The notes: a model not told the origin generated them from the letters alone. Positions 44,245 to 55,008 are shown, numbered from the stretch's first letter. The stretch is 64,000 nucleotides of DNA from Phaeobacter gallaeciensis (GCF_001678945.1 NZ_CP015124.1:2022001-2086000), one strand, 5' to 3'. Numbers and translations: made by a program.

Positions 44245-47200
44245 CTACTGTTCGGGGACTAGGATTTCCCGTTTGCCGACATGGTTCGCCGGAGACACCA
44301 GCCCTTCGTCCTCCATCTGCTCAACCAGACGCGCGGCCTTGTTATAGCCAATCGCCAGTTTGCGCTGGATGTAAGAGGTAGAGCACTTGCGGTCCTTGAT
44401 CACGATCTGCACGGCGGAGTCATACAGCGCATCCTCGCCCGTGGTATTGCCGCCGGTGGACAGCCCCAGAACCGCGTCGATGTCGTCGGCCTTCTCGTCA
44501 TCCGGGCCATCCAGAACCGTGCCCACATAGGCAGGCGGGCCGAATTGCTTCAGATGGGTGACGACTTCCTCGACCTCTTCATCCGACACGAAGGGACCGT
44601 GGCAGCGGGTGATCTTGGCGCCGCCCGCCATATAGAGCATATCACCCATCCCCAGCAGCTGCTCGGCGCCCATTTCGCCAAGGATGGTGCGGCTATCGAT
44701 CTTGCCGGTCACCTGGAAGGAAATCCGGGTGGGGAAGTTCGCCTTGATGGTACCGGTGATCACATCGACCGAGGGACGCTGAGTGGCCATGATCAGGTGA
44801 ATGCCCGAAGCCCTCGCCATCTGCGCCAGACGCTGAATGCAGGCTTCGATTTCCTTGCCAGCCACCATCATCAGGTCGGCCATCTCGTCGACGATCACAA
44901 CGATATAGGGCAGTGCCTCGGGTGCGAACTCTTCGGTCTCGAACACTGGCTCGCCGGTGTCATCGTCAAACCCGGTCTGCACTGTGCGGGAGAACATCTC
45001 ACCCTTGGCAAGCGCCTCTTTCACGCGACCATTGTAGCCTGCGATATTGCGCACGCCCATCTTGGACATCTTGCGATAGCGGTCTTCCATCTCGCCCACG
45101 ACCCATTTCAGGGCGACGACCGCCTTTTTCGGATCGGTCACAACAGGCGACAGAAGATGCGGGATGCCATCATAGACAGAGAGTTCCAACATCTTGGGGT
45201 CGATCATGATCAGGCGGCATTCATCCGGTGTCAGCTTGTACAGCAGTGACAGGATCATGGTGTTGATCGCCACCGATTTACCGGATCCGGTGGTACCCGC
45301 GATCAATAGGTGCGGCATCTTCGAAAGGTCCGCCACCATGGCGTCGCCACCGATATCCTTGCCCAGCGCCAGCGGCAGGTTCTGGGTGCCATCGCCATAA
45401 TCGCGGCTCGACAGGATTTCGCGGAAGCTGACCATTTCCCGTTTTTCATTGGGCAGTTCGATGCCGATCACCGAGCGGCCCGGCACGGTCGAAACACGCG
45501 CCGACAGGGCTGACATGGAGCGGGCGATATCATCCGCCAGACCGATCACCCGGCTGGCCTTCAGGCCCGGCGCTGGTTCCAGTTCGTACATGGTGACGAC
45601 GGGGCCGGGACGGACCGAGACGATCTCACCCTTGACGCCATAGTCATCGAGCACCGATTCCAGCATCCGCGCGTTCTCTTCCAGCGCCTCATCGCTCAGA
45701 TGATGACGCTCGACCGCGGCAGGATTGGCCAACAGCGACAGCGGCGGCAGGTCGAAATCACTGGAATCGTTCTCTTCAAAGGCCAGCCGCGGCTGGGCTT
45801 CCGCCTTGGCGCGGGTCGATGGCTCCGGCGCGCGGCGCTGGGGCTGCTCCACAACCACCTTGCGCGGCTCTGCCACCGGGATGGTCAGGCCCTCGGCGGG
45901 TTGCTCTGCGCGAGCCGTGATCGCGGGCTCAGCGGCTTCAGCAGGCGCGTGGGTCGGCAACTCCTCGGCTGGGACCCGATCGGGCTCCAGATCGGCGCCA
46001 TATCCGGTGTCTGCTGCAGGCGCCCCAACGGTCGGCGCGGGCGGAACCTGCGACAGCCCGGGGGCGGCAGGCGCCTCGGCACTGAATTCTGCCGGAGCAG
46101 CAGGGGCATGCGCTGCGGTCAGTGGTGGTTCGGGCGGCAGCCCCGCATGGGGCGCGGGATCGGGATTGAAGACCAGCGGCTCAGGGCGGCGACCGCGCCC
46201 CTTGGTCAGGGGCAGGTTCGGATCGGGTTCCGGCGGCTGCCCAGCAGCGCGACGCACACGCACGGCATTTGCGATCTTCTGCGAAATCCGGTCATCACCC
46301 GGCAGATCCTCATCACTGATCTGCGGTGCGCTCTCGACCAACTCGGGCTGCGGCATCGGCGCATTAGCCAAATCGGGATCAGCGCGGCGGATCAGATTGG
46401 GCACCCGAGAGAACAATCCGGTTTTTGTCGGTGCGGCAGGCGCTGCGACCTCGATCGGCGGAGGCGCAGTCACATCGGTTTCGAACATCTGAGGCTCTTC
46501 CTCCTCCTGTCCGAACCAGGCCGTGTCATCTTCGGCGGCCCTTGCCTGTTCTGCGGCGGCAGCGCGTTTTTCACGATAGGACAGCGCCGCCTGGACACCG
46601 CTGGAGGCGCCACGGCCCAGAAGGCTGGCAAGCGTGCCATAGGCCAGGATAAGACCGACCAGCAGGAACCGTCCGGCCCGCTGCAGTTCCGCACGCGAAA
46701 AGCCGCAGACAAACGTGCCAAGCGCCAGCATGCCAATGGCCATCAGCAGCGACATCAGCTTGACCGCGAAATGCGAACTGATCGGCACCAGCGTCAGGAG
46801 CGCCCCCATCACGGTATCGCCAAACAGACCCCCAAGGCCAAAACTATGAGTGGCGCGCCATTCTGCGCCCGGCACCAGCGTCGCTGCATAGACCGAGCCC
46901 ACGGCGATCAGAACCGGTGCAAAGACGATCCGCCCGATGACCCGCTCGGCGCCCTGATGCAGCAGGAAGCGAACACCCCAGGCGAGCAGCGTCACCGCGA
47001 GGGCCACGCCGCCCCAACCGACAACCATGAACAGCGGCGCCGCCACAGAAGCCCCCATCCGGCCCATCCAGTTCTGAACCGGCGCATCGGTGGAGACCAT
47101 CCAGTTGGGATCATCCGGCGTATAAGAGCCGATCATCGCGGCGGCCATCAGGCCCAGCCCCAGAAGGGCGATCCCGATCAGTTCCTTACCGCGCTTTTCG

Positions 47201-47259
47201 ATGGCTGCCTGCATGTTGCTGTCAAGCAACGGATCGCGGCTGCGGGTTTGAAATGCCAT
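44245..47259 (-). CDS. ftsK: DNA translocase FtsK
   Basis: A 1004-residue protein with four or five N-terminal membrane helices (about 30-210), a long proline/alanine-rich linker (about 225-500), a RecA-like motor with Walker [11 protein letters not shown] near 655 and Walker [11 protein letters not shown] near 790, and a C-terminal winged-helix gamma domain (about 935-1004) that reads KOPS sites. It anchors at the division septum and pumps DNA to resolve chromosome dimers. A GQ-free, acidic linker is normal for this order. Confidence 0.97.
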   Translation of the reverse strand: MAFQTRSRDPLLDSNMQAAIEKRGKELIGIALLGLGLMAAAMIGSYTPDDPNWMVSTDAPVQNWMGRMGASVAAPLFMVVGWGGVALAVTLLAWGVRFLLHQGAERVIGRIVFAPVLIAVGSVYAATLVPGAEWRATHSFGLGGLFGDTVMGALLTLVPISSHFAVKLMSLLMAIGMLALGTFVCGFSRAELQRAGRFLLVGLILAYGTLASLLGRGASSGVQAALSYREKRAAAAEQARAAEDDTAWFGQEEEEPQMFETDVTAPPPIEVAAPAAPTKTGLFSRVPNLIRRADPDLANAPMPQPELVESAPQISDEDLPGDDRISQKIANAVRVRRAAGQPPEPDPNLPLTKGRGRRPEPLVFNPDPAPHAGLPPEPPLTAAHAPAAPAEFSAEAPAAPGLSQVPPAPTVGAPAADTGYGADLEPDRVPAEELPTHAPAEAAEPAITARAEQPAEGLTIPVAEPRKVVVEQPQRRAPEPSTRAKAEAQPRLAFEENDSSDFDLPPLSLLANPAAVERHHLSDEALEENARMLESVLDDYGVKGEIVSVRPGPVVTMYELEPAPGLKASRVIGLADDIARSMSALSARVSTVPGRSVIGIELPNEKREMVSFREILSSRDYGDGTQNLPLALGKDIGGDAMVADLSKMPHLLIAGTTGSGKSVAINTMILSLLYKLTPDECRLIMIDPKMLELSVYDGIPHLLSPVVTDPKKAVVALKWVVGEMEDRYRKMSKMGVRNIAGYNGRVKEALAKGEMFSRTVQTGFDDDTGEPVFETEEFAPEALPYIVVIVDEMADLMMVAGKEIEACIQRLAQMARASGIHLIMATQRPSVDVITGTIKANFPTRISFQVTGKIDSRTILGEMGAEQLLGMGDMLYMAGGAKITRCHGPFVSDEEVEEVVTHLKQFGPPAYVGTVLDGPDDEKADDIDAVLGLSTGGNTTGEDALYDSAVQIVIKDRKCSTSYIQRKLAIGYNKAARLVEQMEDEGLVSPANHVGKREILVPEQ

Positions 47260-47374
47260 GCCTACCTCGGTTCCATTTTTTGGCGCCTGCCCCGCTTGTG
47301 CCGCGGGATCCTGGCATCCGGTGGTCTATTGATTTTGGCCGCGCGCCCCCAGCCGGGGCCGCGTGGCAGTCGTA

Positions 47375-48556
47375 TCAGTACAGGCAGCTGCGCAGGGTGG
47401 TCAGCGCCGTCTGTGTTGCCTCCGCCGGGGCGACCAGCGCCACGCGGATATATCCTTCGCCCGGGTTCTGCCCCGGCGCGCCTTGCGCCAGATAGGCGCC
47501 TGGCAGCACCCGCACGCCGGTTTCCTGCCACAGCTTCAGCGCTGCCGCCTCGCCGCCGTCCTTGACCGGTAGCCACAGGAAGAACCCGGCTTCGGGGGAC
47601 ATGTAGCCATCCAGACCGTCAAACACCTGATCGGCGATCTGGTATTTCTCCTGATAGAGCGCACGGTTTTCCTCTACGTGCGCCTCATCGGCCCAGACAC
47701 GCGCTGCCGCAGCCTGCAACGGGCCGGGCATCGGTGCGCCGCTATAGGCGCGCAGCTGTTTGAGGCGGGCAATGCATTCGGGGCCGCCCGCGATCAGACC
47801 AGCACGCAGCCCGGGCAGGTTCGAACGTTTCGACAGGGAGTTGAACAACACCACACGTTCGGGATCGGCGCCCAGTTCCTGCGCTACGGTCAGCGCGCCT
47901 ACGGGCGCAGCGTCGCGGTAGATTTCGGAGTAGCATTCGTCGGCGAAAATGCGGAAGTCATGCTTTTCCGCCAGCCGGATCAGATCGGCCCAGTATTCGC
48001 GCGTGGCCACTGCGCCCTGCGGGTTGGCAGGCGAGCAGATATAGGCCACCGCTGTGCGGTCCAGCACCTCGGTGGGCAGGCTGGCGTAATCGGGCAGATG
48101 GCCGGTTTCGGCTGTGGCAGGCACAAACACCGGCTCGGCCCCGACGGAAATCGTCGCCACCATGTAGACCTGATAAAACGGATTCGGGATCAGCACCGCA
48201 GGGCGGGCGCCGTTCTTGGTTTCCGGGCACAGGGCCATCGCCGCATTGTAGAGCCCTTCGCGGGTGCCGTTCAGCGCCATTACCTGCCGGTCCGCATCCA
48301 TCTTCACGCCATAGCGGCGCGCGATCCAGTCAGACATTGCGCCGCGCAGTTCCTCGGAGCCTTCGTTTGGCGGGTAGTTGTTAAACCCGGCCGCATTCTC
48401 CGCGATCACATCCGTGACCCAGGCGGGAAAGGTGTGTTTCGGCTCACCAATGGTCATATGCACCACATCCCCGCCGGGCGTATGGTGGTCTAGCAGCGCC
48501 CGCAGACGCGGAAACGCATAGGGCGGCAGGTTCGAAAACCGCTCTGGGAAGTTCAT
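47375..48556 (-). CDS. Class I/II PLP-dependent aminotransferase
   Basis: A 393-residue fold-type I aminotransferase. The PLP lysine is in SLSKRSNLPGLRAG (about 233), with the usual ICSPANPQG and substrate arginine near the C-terminus (YIRVALVAP). It resembles the DapC/succinyldiaminopimelate or N-acetylornithine-type group, but the substrate is not assured. ATG at 48556 is where homology starts; the longer frame contains unrelated sequence. It lies 115 bp upstream of ftsK. Confidence 0.88.
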   Translation of the reverse strand: MNFPERFSNLPPYAFPRLRALLDHHTPGGDVVHMTIGEPKHTFPAWVTDVIAENAAGFNNYPPNEGSEELRGAMSDWIARRYGVKMDADRQVMALNGTREGLYNAAMALCPETKNGARPAVLIPNPFYQVYMVATISVGAEPVFVPATAETGHLPDYASLPTEVLDRTAVAYICSPANPQGAVATREYWADLIRLAEKHDFRIFADECYSEIYRDAAPVGALTVAQELGADPERVVLFNSLSKRSNLPGLRAGLIAGGPECIARLKQLRAYSGAPMPGPLQAAAARVWADEAHVEENRALYQEKYQIADQVFDGLDGYMSPEAGFFLWLPVKDGGEAAALKLWQETGVRVLPGAYLAQGAPGQNPGEGYIRVALVAPAEATQTALTTLRSCLY

Positions 48557-48690
48557 CACAATTGCCTCAGTTTCGGGATCATTAGCGCCCCGTTTGCAGA
48601 TAAGGTACAGAGCGTGGGCGCCTGCGTCCAGCCGCATAGGGCACCCACGGTCCAGTTGTGCTTTTGCAACAACGTGCGATAGCCGTCAGA

Positions 48691-50022
48691 TCAACACAGC
48701 GCCGCCTCGACGCTGGCCCCGATCCGCAACAGTGCCTCTTCGCAATCCGGTTGCCCCAATAGCTGCAAGCCGCAGCTGGGTTTACTCGTGGGCAAGGACA
48801 GCGCGCAAAGCCCCATCAGGTTGCCGATCCGGGTATTGCGCAGGGTCAGAAGATTGGCCCGGACGTAATAGTCATGATCGCTTTGCAGTTGTGCCATGTT
48901 CGGCGGCAGAATCGGGCAGGAGGGCGTTAGAACCGCGTCAAAGCCCGCCACCGCCTGATCCCAGACCATCCTGCATTGTTCCAGCTTGGCCCAGGCCGCC
49001 ACATAATCGGGACCACTGTGCTGACCGCCAGCGCGGAACCGCTCCAGGATTTCGGCAAACATCAGATCCGGGCTCGCCTCGATCACATCCTTCCACAGAC
49101 CATAAGCCTCTGTGGTATAAAGAATTCCGCTCAGGTCCATGGCGTCCTGCAGCTCCGGCACCTCCAGCGGTACGATCTCTGCGCCGGCCGCCTTCAGCTT
49201 GCCCAGACACTCCACATGGGCAGCGGCGACTTCAGGCTCCAGATCATCGCGCGCCACGGTGCGCAGATCGGCAAAGCGGCGCCCCTGCAGCGACGGTGGG
49301 TTGCGCAGGTCCGGCCCCTTGGTGCCCTCCAGCAGCCCCAGCATCAGGCCCGCATCTTCGACCGAACGCGCCAGCGGACCGACAGTGTCGAACTTCAGGC
49401 ACAGAGGCACCACGCCCTCTAGGCTGATCCGACCTGCCGTGGTCTTAAGCCCCACAAGATTGTTCCAGGCCGAAGGGATGCGCACCGAACCGCCGGTGTC
49501 CGAACCGATGCCGCAGGCCGCCAGACCAAAGGCGACCGAAGCCGCCGCACCAGAGGACGATCCCCCCGGCGCCGCGCCTTCATCATTGACGCAGGGCGGG
49601 GTTTCCTTAACCGGGTTCAGTCCCAGCCCGGAGAAGGCAAGCTCGCTCATGTGGGTTTTGCCCAGGCAGACGGTGCCCATGGCGGTGGCATTGGCCAGAA
49701 CCCGTGCGTCCTGATCCGGCACCCGGCCTTTGAGCAGGTCCGATCCCGCCTCGGTACCGGTTCCGGCACTGTCGAACAGGTCTTTCCAGCTGATCGGCAC
49801 CCCATCCAGCGGCGAGCGCCGCAAATCCATCCGCGCCCGCTCGGCCGCGGCTTCCGCTTCGGCCAGGGCGCGCTCATGCGTGACCTCGGTATAGATCCGG
49901 TCGCGCAGCGGATGCGCGTCAATGGCCTCCAGATAGCATTTGGTCAGCGCAACAGGATCGATCTCCCCTGCCCCAATGCCGCGCCCCAGATCCGCAGCCG
50001 TCATCTTCAGCCAGTCCTGCAT
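48691..50022 (-). CDS. Amidase (amidase-signature family)
   Basis: A 443-residue hydrolase with the full Ser-cisSer-Lys triad: Lys80 in ISWKDLFD, the cis-serine in GGSSSGAAASVAFG (about 155) and the nucleophile in GSDTGGSVRIP (about 179). It hydrolyses C-N amide bonds; without GatB/GatC neighbours it is probably a free-standing catabolic amidase. ATG at 50022 follows GGGAGA. It is divergent from the UbiH-type gene. Confidence 0.9.
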   Translation of the reverse strand: MQDWLKMTAADLGRGIGAGEIDPVALTKCYLEAIDAHPLRDRIYTEVTHERALAEAEAAAERARMDLRRSPLDGVPISWKDLFDSAGTGTEAGSDLLKGRVPDQDARVLANATAMGTVCLGKTHMSELAFSGLGLNPVKETPPCVNDEGAAPGGSSSGAAASVAFGLAACGIGSDTGGSVRIPSAWNNLVGLKTTAGRISLEGVVPLCLKFDTVGPLARSVEDAGLMLGLLEGTKGPDLRNPPSLQGRRFADLRTVARDDLEPEVAAAHVECLGKLKAAGAEIVPLEVPELQDAMDLSGILYTTEAYGLWKDVIEASPDLMFAEILERFRAGGQHSGPDYVAAWAKLEQCRMVWDQAVAGFDAVLTPSCPILPPNMAQLQSDHDYYVRANLLTLRNTRIGNLMGLCALSLPTSKPSCGLQLLGQPDCEEALLRIGASVEAALC

Positions 50023-50159
50023 CCGCAAAGTCTCCCGTCGCGTGTTCCATATGTTTTGCCGGGGACGGTAACGGCAGCAGCGCTGAGGGACAATCCCGCG
50101 CACTCGCAAGACCGGACAATGCGATGGACATTCCGAATGCAAGGCGCATATTGCAGGGC

Positions 50160-51386
50160 ATGAAGAACAGCTCCGATATCCTGATTGTCGGCGGCGGGCT
50201 GAACGGCCCTGCCCTGGCCCTGGCGCTGGCCCAGACCGGCCACAGCGTCACCGTCATCGATGCGCTGCCCAAGGTCGCCCTGAAGGACGAAGGCTTCGAC
50301 GGGCGCGGCTATGCGCTGGCGCTGGCCTCCAAACGTCTGCTCGACCGGATCGGCGTTTGGCAACACGTCGCGGACAATGCGCAGCCGATGCTGGAGATCA
50401 AGGCCTCCGACGGACACGCCGGAGAGGGGCCCGCGCCGTTCTTCATCCATTTCGACCATACCGAGATCGAAGACGGGCCGATGGGCTATATGGTCGAGGA
50501 TCGCTTTCTGCGCCGCGCCTTTCAGCAGGCGATGGAGGACGCGCCCCGGATCACCACGGTGAATGGCCGCCGCGTGGTGGCGCAGGCACCGGATCAGAGC
50601 GGCGTCACCCTGACGCTGGATGATGGCGCCGAGCTGCGCGGTCGCATGCTGGTCGGCTCGGACGGACGAAAAAGCGGCACCGCCGCCCGCGCCGGGATCA
50701 AACGCACCGGCTGGGACTACGGCCAGACCGCGCTGGTCTGCGCCATCGACCATGAAAAACCCCACCACGGCATCGCGCATCAGTTCTTCATGCCAGCGGG
50801 GCCGCTGGCCATCCTGCCCCTGCCCGGCAACCGCTCCTCCATCGTCTGGAGTGAAAAGACAGAGACCGCTGAAGCCATTCAGGGCCTGAACGACGCCGAT
50901 TACATCGCCGCACTGAAACCCCGGTTTGGCGATTTCCTGGGTGAGATTTCTCTTGCGGGTAAGCGCTTTACCTATCCGCTGAACCTGACGCTCGCCAACA
51001 GTTTTATCGGGGACCGTATGGCGCTGATCGGCGATGCGGCCCACGGCATGCATCCAATTGCTGGCCAGGGTCTCAACGCCGGGCTGCGCGATGTCGGCGC
51101 CCTGGCCGAGGTGCTGACCGAGGCCACCCGGCGCGGCGAGGATATCGGATCATCGCTGGTGCTGGACCGCTATCAGCAGTGGCGCCGCTTTGACACCGCA
51201 ACGCTGGCGCTGGCGACGGATACCTTCAACAAGCTGTTCTCGAACGACAACCCGCTGCTGCGGCTTGGTCGCGATATCGGCATGGGTCTGGCAGGCGCCG
51301 TCCCGGGCCTGCGCCGCGGCTTCATGCGCGAAGCCGCCGGGCTGACCGGCGATCTGCCGCGACTGTTGCAGGGCAAACCCATCTGA
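50160..51386 (+). CDS. UbiH/UbiF/COQ6-family FAD-dependent hydroxylase
   Basis: A 408-residue flavoprotein monooxygenase. FAD-binding GGGLNG at about 11-16, a DG-type segment (VGSDGRKSGTA) and the second FAD motif GDAAHGMHPIAGQGLNAGLRDV (about 293-314). The sequence fits aromatic-ring hydroxylases of ubiquinone synthesis. Which ring position it acts on is not clear. The start at 50160 is preferred over 50124 because family homology begins at NSSDILIVGGG. Confidence 0.88.
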   Translation: MKNSSDILIVGGGLNGPALALALAQTGHSVTVIDALPKVALKDEGFDGRGYALALASKRLLDRIGVWQHVADNAQPMLEIKASDGHAGEGPAPFFIHFDHTEIEDGPMGYMVEDRFLRRAFQQAMEDAPRITTVNGRRVVAQAPDQSGVTLTLDDGAELRGRMLVGSDGRKSGTAARAGIKRTGWDYGQTALVCAIDHEKPHHGIAHQFFMPAGPLAILPLPGNRSSIVWSEKTETAEAIQGLNDADYIAALKPRFGDFLGEISLAGKRFTYPLNLTLANSFIGDRMALIGDAAHGMHPIAGQGLNAGLRDVGALAEVLTEATRRGEDIGSSLVLDRYQQWRRFDTATLALATDTFNKLFSNDNPLLRLGRDIGMGLAGAVPGLRRGFMREAAGLTGDLPRLLQGKPI

Positions 51387-51391
51387 TCAGG

Positions 51392-51479
51392 ACGCAACCG
51401 CGCCGCGCGTTAGTGCGGCGCCGGACCTTAGGCCGCGCCTTTGTTTTGGCAAAGCCAAAGGACAGGCCGGACGCGGGAG
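51392..51479. repeat. Dispersed GC-rich palindromic mosaic, copy C (short)
   Basis: Two hairpins, CGCCGC/GCGGCG around an 8-nt loop (51401-51420) and GCCTTTG/CAAAGCC-type pairing (51436-51455), end in GCGGGAG (51473-51479). No CTCCCGC start is visible, so this copy may be truncated. It fills most of the gap between convergent genes. Confidence 0.5.
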
Positions 51480-51494
51480 TATCCAAGCTTCGCC

Positions 51495-51689
51495 TCACTC
51501 CAGCGGGCGGGCCTCGTCCACCAGCATCACCGGGATCCCATTGCGGATCGGGAAGGCCAGATTGGCAGGTTTGGAAATCAGCTCCTGCGCCGCGGCGTCG
51601 TATTCCAGAACTGCATTGGTCACCGGGCAGACCAGCGCCTCCAGCATGCGACGGTCAAAGGCGGGCGCGGCGGTGTGTTCTTCACTCAT
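51495..51689 (-). CDS. Trm112-family protein
   Basis: A 64-residue protein with [21 protein letters not shown] and [16 protein letters not shown]. Bacterial Trm112/YcaR proteins are small zinc-ribbon-like partners of methyltransferases; here only one cysteine (VCPVT) remains, so zinc binding is doubtful. Its start overlaps the stop of the LON-domain gene by ATGA. Confidence 0.88.
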   Translation of the reverse strand: MSEEHTAAPAFDRRMLEALVCPVTNAVLEYDAAAQELISKPANLAFPIRNGIPVMLVDEARPLE

Positions 51690-52330
51690 TGCAGGGGGTC
51701 CTCACTTGAACCGCTTCGCAAAGCGAATTCGATCAGGGTGACAAGGGTTTCGCGCCTTGTGGCAAGGCAGGGCGCCTCTAGCAAGGCCTGTTTGTCCTCG
51801 GGGTCGAAATCCAGCAGCATCGACAGGGAATTGATCAACAGCTCGTCATCGGCCTCCTGCAACGATTCCCAATCCGTCGACAGGCCGCGTGCCGCGAAAA
51901 AGCGTTCCAACAGCTCCAGCAGGTCCCCCCGTTCGAACCCGCAATCCGGTTCGCTCCGGCCCAGATCACCCTCAAAGCCGCTCCAGTTCACCTCGCAGCG
52001 GCGGTAGGGCGTGAAGCCATCGCATTCTTGCACCACCCGGAACCGGGATATCCCGGAGAGGGTGATCAGATAGCGCCCGTCATCGGTTTCGGAAAATTGC
52101 GATATGCGCCCGGCACAGCCGATGGCATGCAGCCCCTCGGCATCACCGCTGCGCAGCGGACAGGGCTGTACCATGCCGATCAGCCGCGTGCGCGTCTTCA
52201 GCGTGTCTTCCAGCATCTGAAGATAACGCGGTTCGAAGATATGAAGGGGCAGCTTTGACCGGGGCAGCAATAGCGCCCCGGGCAAGGGAAACACGGGAAT
52301 CGTGTCAGGCAGATCTGCAGGCTTAAACAT
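51686..52330 (-). CDS. LON substrate-binding-domain protein
   Basis: A 214-residue protein with only the N-terminal Lon domain ([29 protein letters not shown] and [23 protein letters not shown], in parts), without ATPase or protease. The family's role is uncertain, possibly substrate recognition. It is co-oriented with and overlaps the Trm112 gene, and lies 27 bp downstream of the thioredoxin-TPR gene. Confidence 0.9.
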   Translation of the reverse strand: MFKPADLPDTIPVFPLPGALLLPRSKLPLHIFEPRYLQMLEDTLKTRTRLIGMVQPCPLRSGDAEGLHAIGCAGRISQFSETDDGRYLITLSGISRFRVVQECDGFTPYRRCEVNWSGFEGDLGRSEPDCGFERGDLLELLERFFAARGLSTDWESLQEADDELLINSLSMLLDFDPEDKQALLEAPCLATRRETLVTLIEFALRSGSSEDPLQ

Positions 52331-52357
52331 AGCCTTCAGTTTAGCGCGCAGGTGCCT

Positions 52358-53293
52358 TTAGGCAAATATCATCGAGCTCAGCTTGCGGCGCCCGTTCAGA
52401 ACAACCGGATCGTTGGCAGGCAACGCCTCGAAGATGGTGAAGAGCTGCGCCTTGGCCGCGCCGTCGTTCCATTCGCGATCACGGCGGAACAGCTCCAGAA
52501 GTTCGGACACCGCCGCCTCGGCATCACCAGCCGCATGCAGAGCCTGCGCCAGATCGAAACGCGCTGCGTGGTCGGCCGGGTCGGCTTCGACCTTGGCGCG
52601 CAGATCGGCTACCGGACCGGCATTCTGCGCCTGACGGGCCAGCTCGATCTGGGCCCGAGCCGCTTCTATCTCGGCCGCGTCGGAAATCTCGGCAGGCGCG
52701 CCGTTCAGAATTGCCTCGGCCTGATCCAGATCTTCCATCGCGATATGCGCCCGCGCCAGACCACCATAGGCGGCGGCGTTCTTGTCATCCTCGCCCAGAA
52801 CCGCGGCAAAGGTCTGCGCCGCATCGGCCGCTGCGCCTTCGGCGAGCATTTCCTCAGCCGCCTCCAGCGCCTCACCAAGGCCACCGCCTGCTTCCCCGCC
52901 TGCGGCCTCAATCACCTTTTTCAGGAAGGCGTCGATCTCGCTTGGCGGCAGCGCGCCCTGGAACATGTCGATCGGGCGGCCCTGCACAAAGGCCACCACT
53001 GTGGGGATTGATTGCAGCGGCAGCCCCTGCTGCGCCAGCGCCTGCGCCAGACGCTGGTTCTGGTCCACATCGATCTTGGCCATGGTGACCGCGCCATTGG
53101 CGCGCGTGACAGCCGCCTCCAGCGCCGGACCCAATGTCTTGCAAGGGCCACACCAGGGCGCCCAGAAATCGACGATCACCGGCGCCTGCATCGAGGCCTC
53201 AACCACGTCCTGCATAAAGGTCGCTTCTGTGACGTCCTTGATCAGATCACCTGCGGGCGTGGGCGCGCCTGCGCCTCCGAGAATATCCATCAT
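52358..53293 (-). CDS. Thioredoxin-TPR co-chaperone-like protein (CnoX/YbbN family)
   Basis: A 311-residue protein. A thioredoxin domain (about 25-125) with the active-site WCGPCK (about 48-53) is followed by helical TPR-like repeats (about 150-300; AEEMLAEGAAADAAQTFAAVL, ARFDLAQALHAAGDAEAAVSELLELF in parts). YbbN/CnoX combine redox and holdase functions; unlike E. coli CnoX this one keeps the full CxxC. Two adjacent ATGs (53293, 53290) are both possible. Confidence 0.9.
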   Translation of the reverse strand: MMDILGGAGAPTPAGDLIKDVTEATFMQDVVEASMQAPVIVDFWAPWCGPCKTLGPALEAAVTRANGAVTMAKIDVDQNQRLAQALAQQGLPLQSIPTVVAFVQGRPIDMFQGALPPSEIDAFLKKVIEAAGGEAGGGLGEALEAAEEMLAEGAAADAAQTFAAVLGEDDKNAAAYGGLARAHIAMEDLDQAEAILNGAPAEISDAAEIEAARAQIELARQAQNAGPVADLRAKVEADPADHAARFDLAQALHAAGDAEAAVSELLELFRRDREWNDGAAKAQLFTIFEALPANDPVVLNGRRKLSSMIFA

Positions 53294-53367
53294 GCTCTTG
53301 TTCTCCGTTTGGAACTTGCCCCCTATATGGAATCCCAAGGCCAAGAAACCAAGAGAGGAGTTGCCGC

Positions 53368-53889
53368 GTGCCGGTTCCGCGCATCGACATCTTTGCCCTG
53401 TCCGAGCGCCTGATGGCTATGGACGACGCGGCCTGGGCCCGTCACGCAAACCCGCTGAGCGTTTATAGCCGGGTGTCGATTCTCCCGCTTATGACCGTCG
53501 CGGTCTGGTCTCATCTCTGGCTCGGGTGGGGCGCTTTGGCGCCGGTTGCTCTGGTACTGATCTGGACATGGTGGAACCCGCGCGCCTTTGGCCCGCCAGC
53601 CACAACCGACAGCTGGGCGGCGCGGGGCACCTTCGGCGAACGGGTCTTTCTGAACCGTGCCAAGGTGCCGATCCCACCGCATCACGCGCAATGGGCCAGG
53701 ATCCTGACCCTGGTCTCCGGGCTGGGCGTTGTTCCGTGGGTTTACGGGGTGTGGCAGCTGGACCCAGGTCTGACACTGTTCGGTCTCAGCTTGATGGTCG
53801 GCGGAAAACTCTGGTTCTTTGACAGGATGGTCTGGCTGTATCAGGACATGCAAGCGCAACGCCCGGAATATGCAAAATGGCTGCACTGA
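53368..53889 (+). CDS. DUF6653 family membrane protein
   Basis: A 173-residue protein of unknown function. It has two hydrophobic pairs (about 37-67 and 108-145) and the conserved MDDAAWARHANPLSVYSRVS, TTDSWAARGTFGERVFLNR and RMVWLYQDM blocks that I associate with DUF6653. It is divergent from the thioredoxin gene. ATG at 53368 follows GAGGAG. Confidence 0.8.
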   Translation: MPVPRIDIFALSERLMAMDDAAWARHANPLSVYSRVSILPLMTVAVWSHLWLGWGALAPVALVLIWTWWNPRAFGPPATTDSWAARGTFGERVFLNRAKVPIPPHHAQWARILTLVSGLGVVPWVYGVWQLDPGLTLFGLSLMVGGKLWFFDRMVWLYQDMQAQRPEYAKWLH

Positions 53890-53897
53890 TGGCATGC

Positions 53898-54079
53898 CCT
53901 CCCGCGCCCGCAGACGCCCCATGAGGCGCCTTCATGCGGCCTTGGGCCGGGCAGCGCGTTACCGCGCTGCTGTTTCTCCACGACGGTGACGTCTGAACGC
54001 GGCACCGCGCCGTGCGTCAGCACGGCGCACGGCCTAACTGCGGCGGGGCAATCAACGATTGCTCCAAAGCAGGCGGGAG
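53898..54079. repeat. Dispersed GC-rich palindromic mosaic, copy D
   Basis: It begins with the same CCTCCCGCGCCC word as copy A and ends GCGGGAG (54073-54079). It shares GCGGCCTTGGGCC (53937 on) with copy A and has hairpins AGCGCG/CGCGCT and GTGC/GCAC-rich pairs. It lies between the DUF6653 and exonuclease III genes; no gene is visible. Confidence 0.65.
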
Positions 54080-54095
54080 CGCCCCCGCCCTGCGC

Positions 54096-54884
54096 CTAGA
54101 GGTCGAAGGTGGCAAAGACCGGTGCGTGATCGCTGGGTTTTTCCCAACCACGGGCGTCCCGCAGAACGCGGCTAGAGTGACCTGCGCTGGAAATGTCGCC
54201 CGTCGCCCAGACATGATCCAGACGCCGCCCCTTATCCGCTGCATCCCAGTCCTTTGCCCGGTAGGACCACCAACTATAGAGTCGCCCATCCGGGATGTCC
54301 TGCCGGGTGATATCGACCCAGTCGCCTGCATCCTGCGTCTCGGCGAGGTGTTCGACCTCAACCGGGGTGTGGCTGACGATCTTCAGCAGTTTCTTGTGGT
54401 CCCAGACATCGTCTTCGCGCGGGGCGATGTTGAGGTCGCCGACCAGAATGGATTTCTGTGGCTTTTCGCCGTGGAACCAATCCCGCATGCCAGTGAGGTA
54501 GTCGAGCTTCTGACCGAATTTCTCGTTGATCTCGCGGTCGGGTTTGTCGCCGCCGGCCGGGACGTAAAAGTTGTGGATGGTGACGCCATTGTCCAGCTGA
54601 CCTGCAATATGGCGGGCATGGCCCAGATCGGCAAAATCCATGCTGCCGACCTCGGTGATGGGCATCCGCGACAGGATGGCGACGCCGTTGTACCCCTTCT
54701 GCCCCCGCGCGATCATGTGGGTATAGCCAAGCGCGGCAAAGCCCTCCATCGGGATCTTGTCGACCGGGCTCTTGCACTCTTGCAGGCACAGGACATCGGG
54801 CGCCTCTTCCTGCAGCAGCTTCAGCACGATCGGCTCGCGCAGGCGGACAGAGTTGATGTTCCAGGTGGCAAGGGTAAAGGGCAT
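54096..54884 (-). CDS. xth: Exodeoxyribonuclease III
   Basis: A 262-residue AP endonuclease/exonuclease. The metal and catalytic blocks are all present: TWNINSVRLR (about 8), CLQECK (about 34-39), LVGDLNIAP (about 147-155) and KPSDHAPV with the catalytic histidine near the C-terminus. It repairs abasic and oxidised DNA ends. ATG at 54884 follows AAAGAGA; the upstream in-frame ATG is not supported by homology. Confidence 0.94.
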   Translation of the reverse strand: MPFTLATWNINSVRLREPIVLKLLQEEAPDVLCLQECKSPVDKIPMEGFAALGYTHMIARGQKGYNGVAILSRMPITEVGSMDFADLGHARHIAGQLDNGVTIHNFYVPAGGDKPDREINEKFGQKLDYLTGMRDWFHGEKPQKSILVGDLNIAPREDDVWDHKKLLKIVSHTPVEVEHLAETQDAGDWVDITRQDIPDGRLYSWWSYRAKDWDAADKGRRLDHVWATGDISSAGHSSRVLRDARGWEKPSDHAPVFATFDL

Positions 54885-55008
54885 TGCGCGTCTCTTTCGT
54901 AACAGCGGGTCATGGCAGCGGCTCGGCGCCATTCTTGCCCTTCCGGCCCGCCGGATACCAGAGCCTATTTCCCTGGCTTCCCCCTATCACTCCCGGAAGT
55001 CCGCAGAC

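Noticed and set aside
45700-47565. Plus-strand open frame opposite ftsK
   Set aside because: Arg/Gly/Gln-rich artefact over the proline/alanine linker of FtsK.
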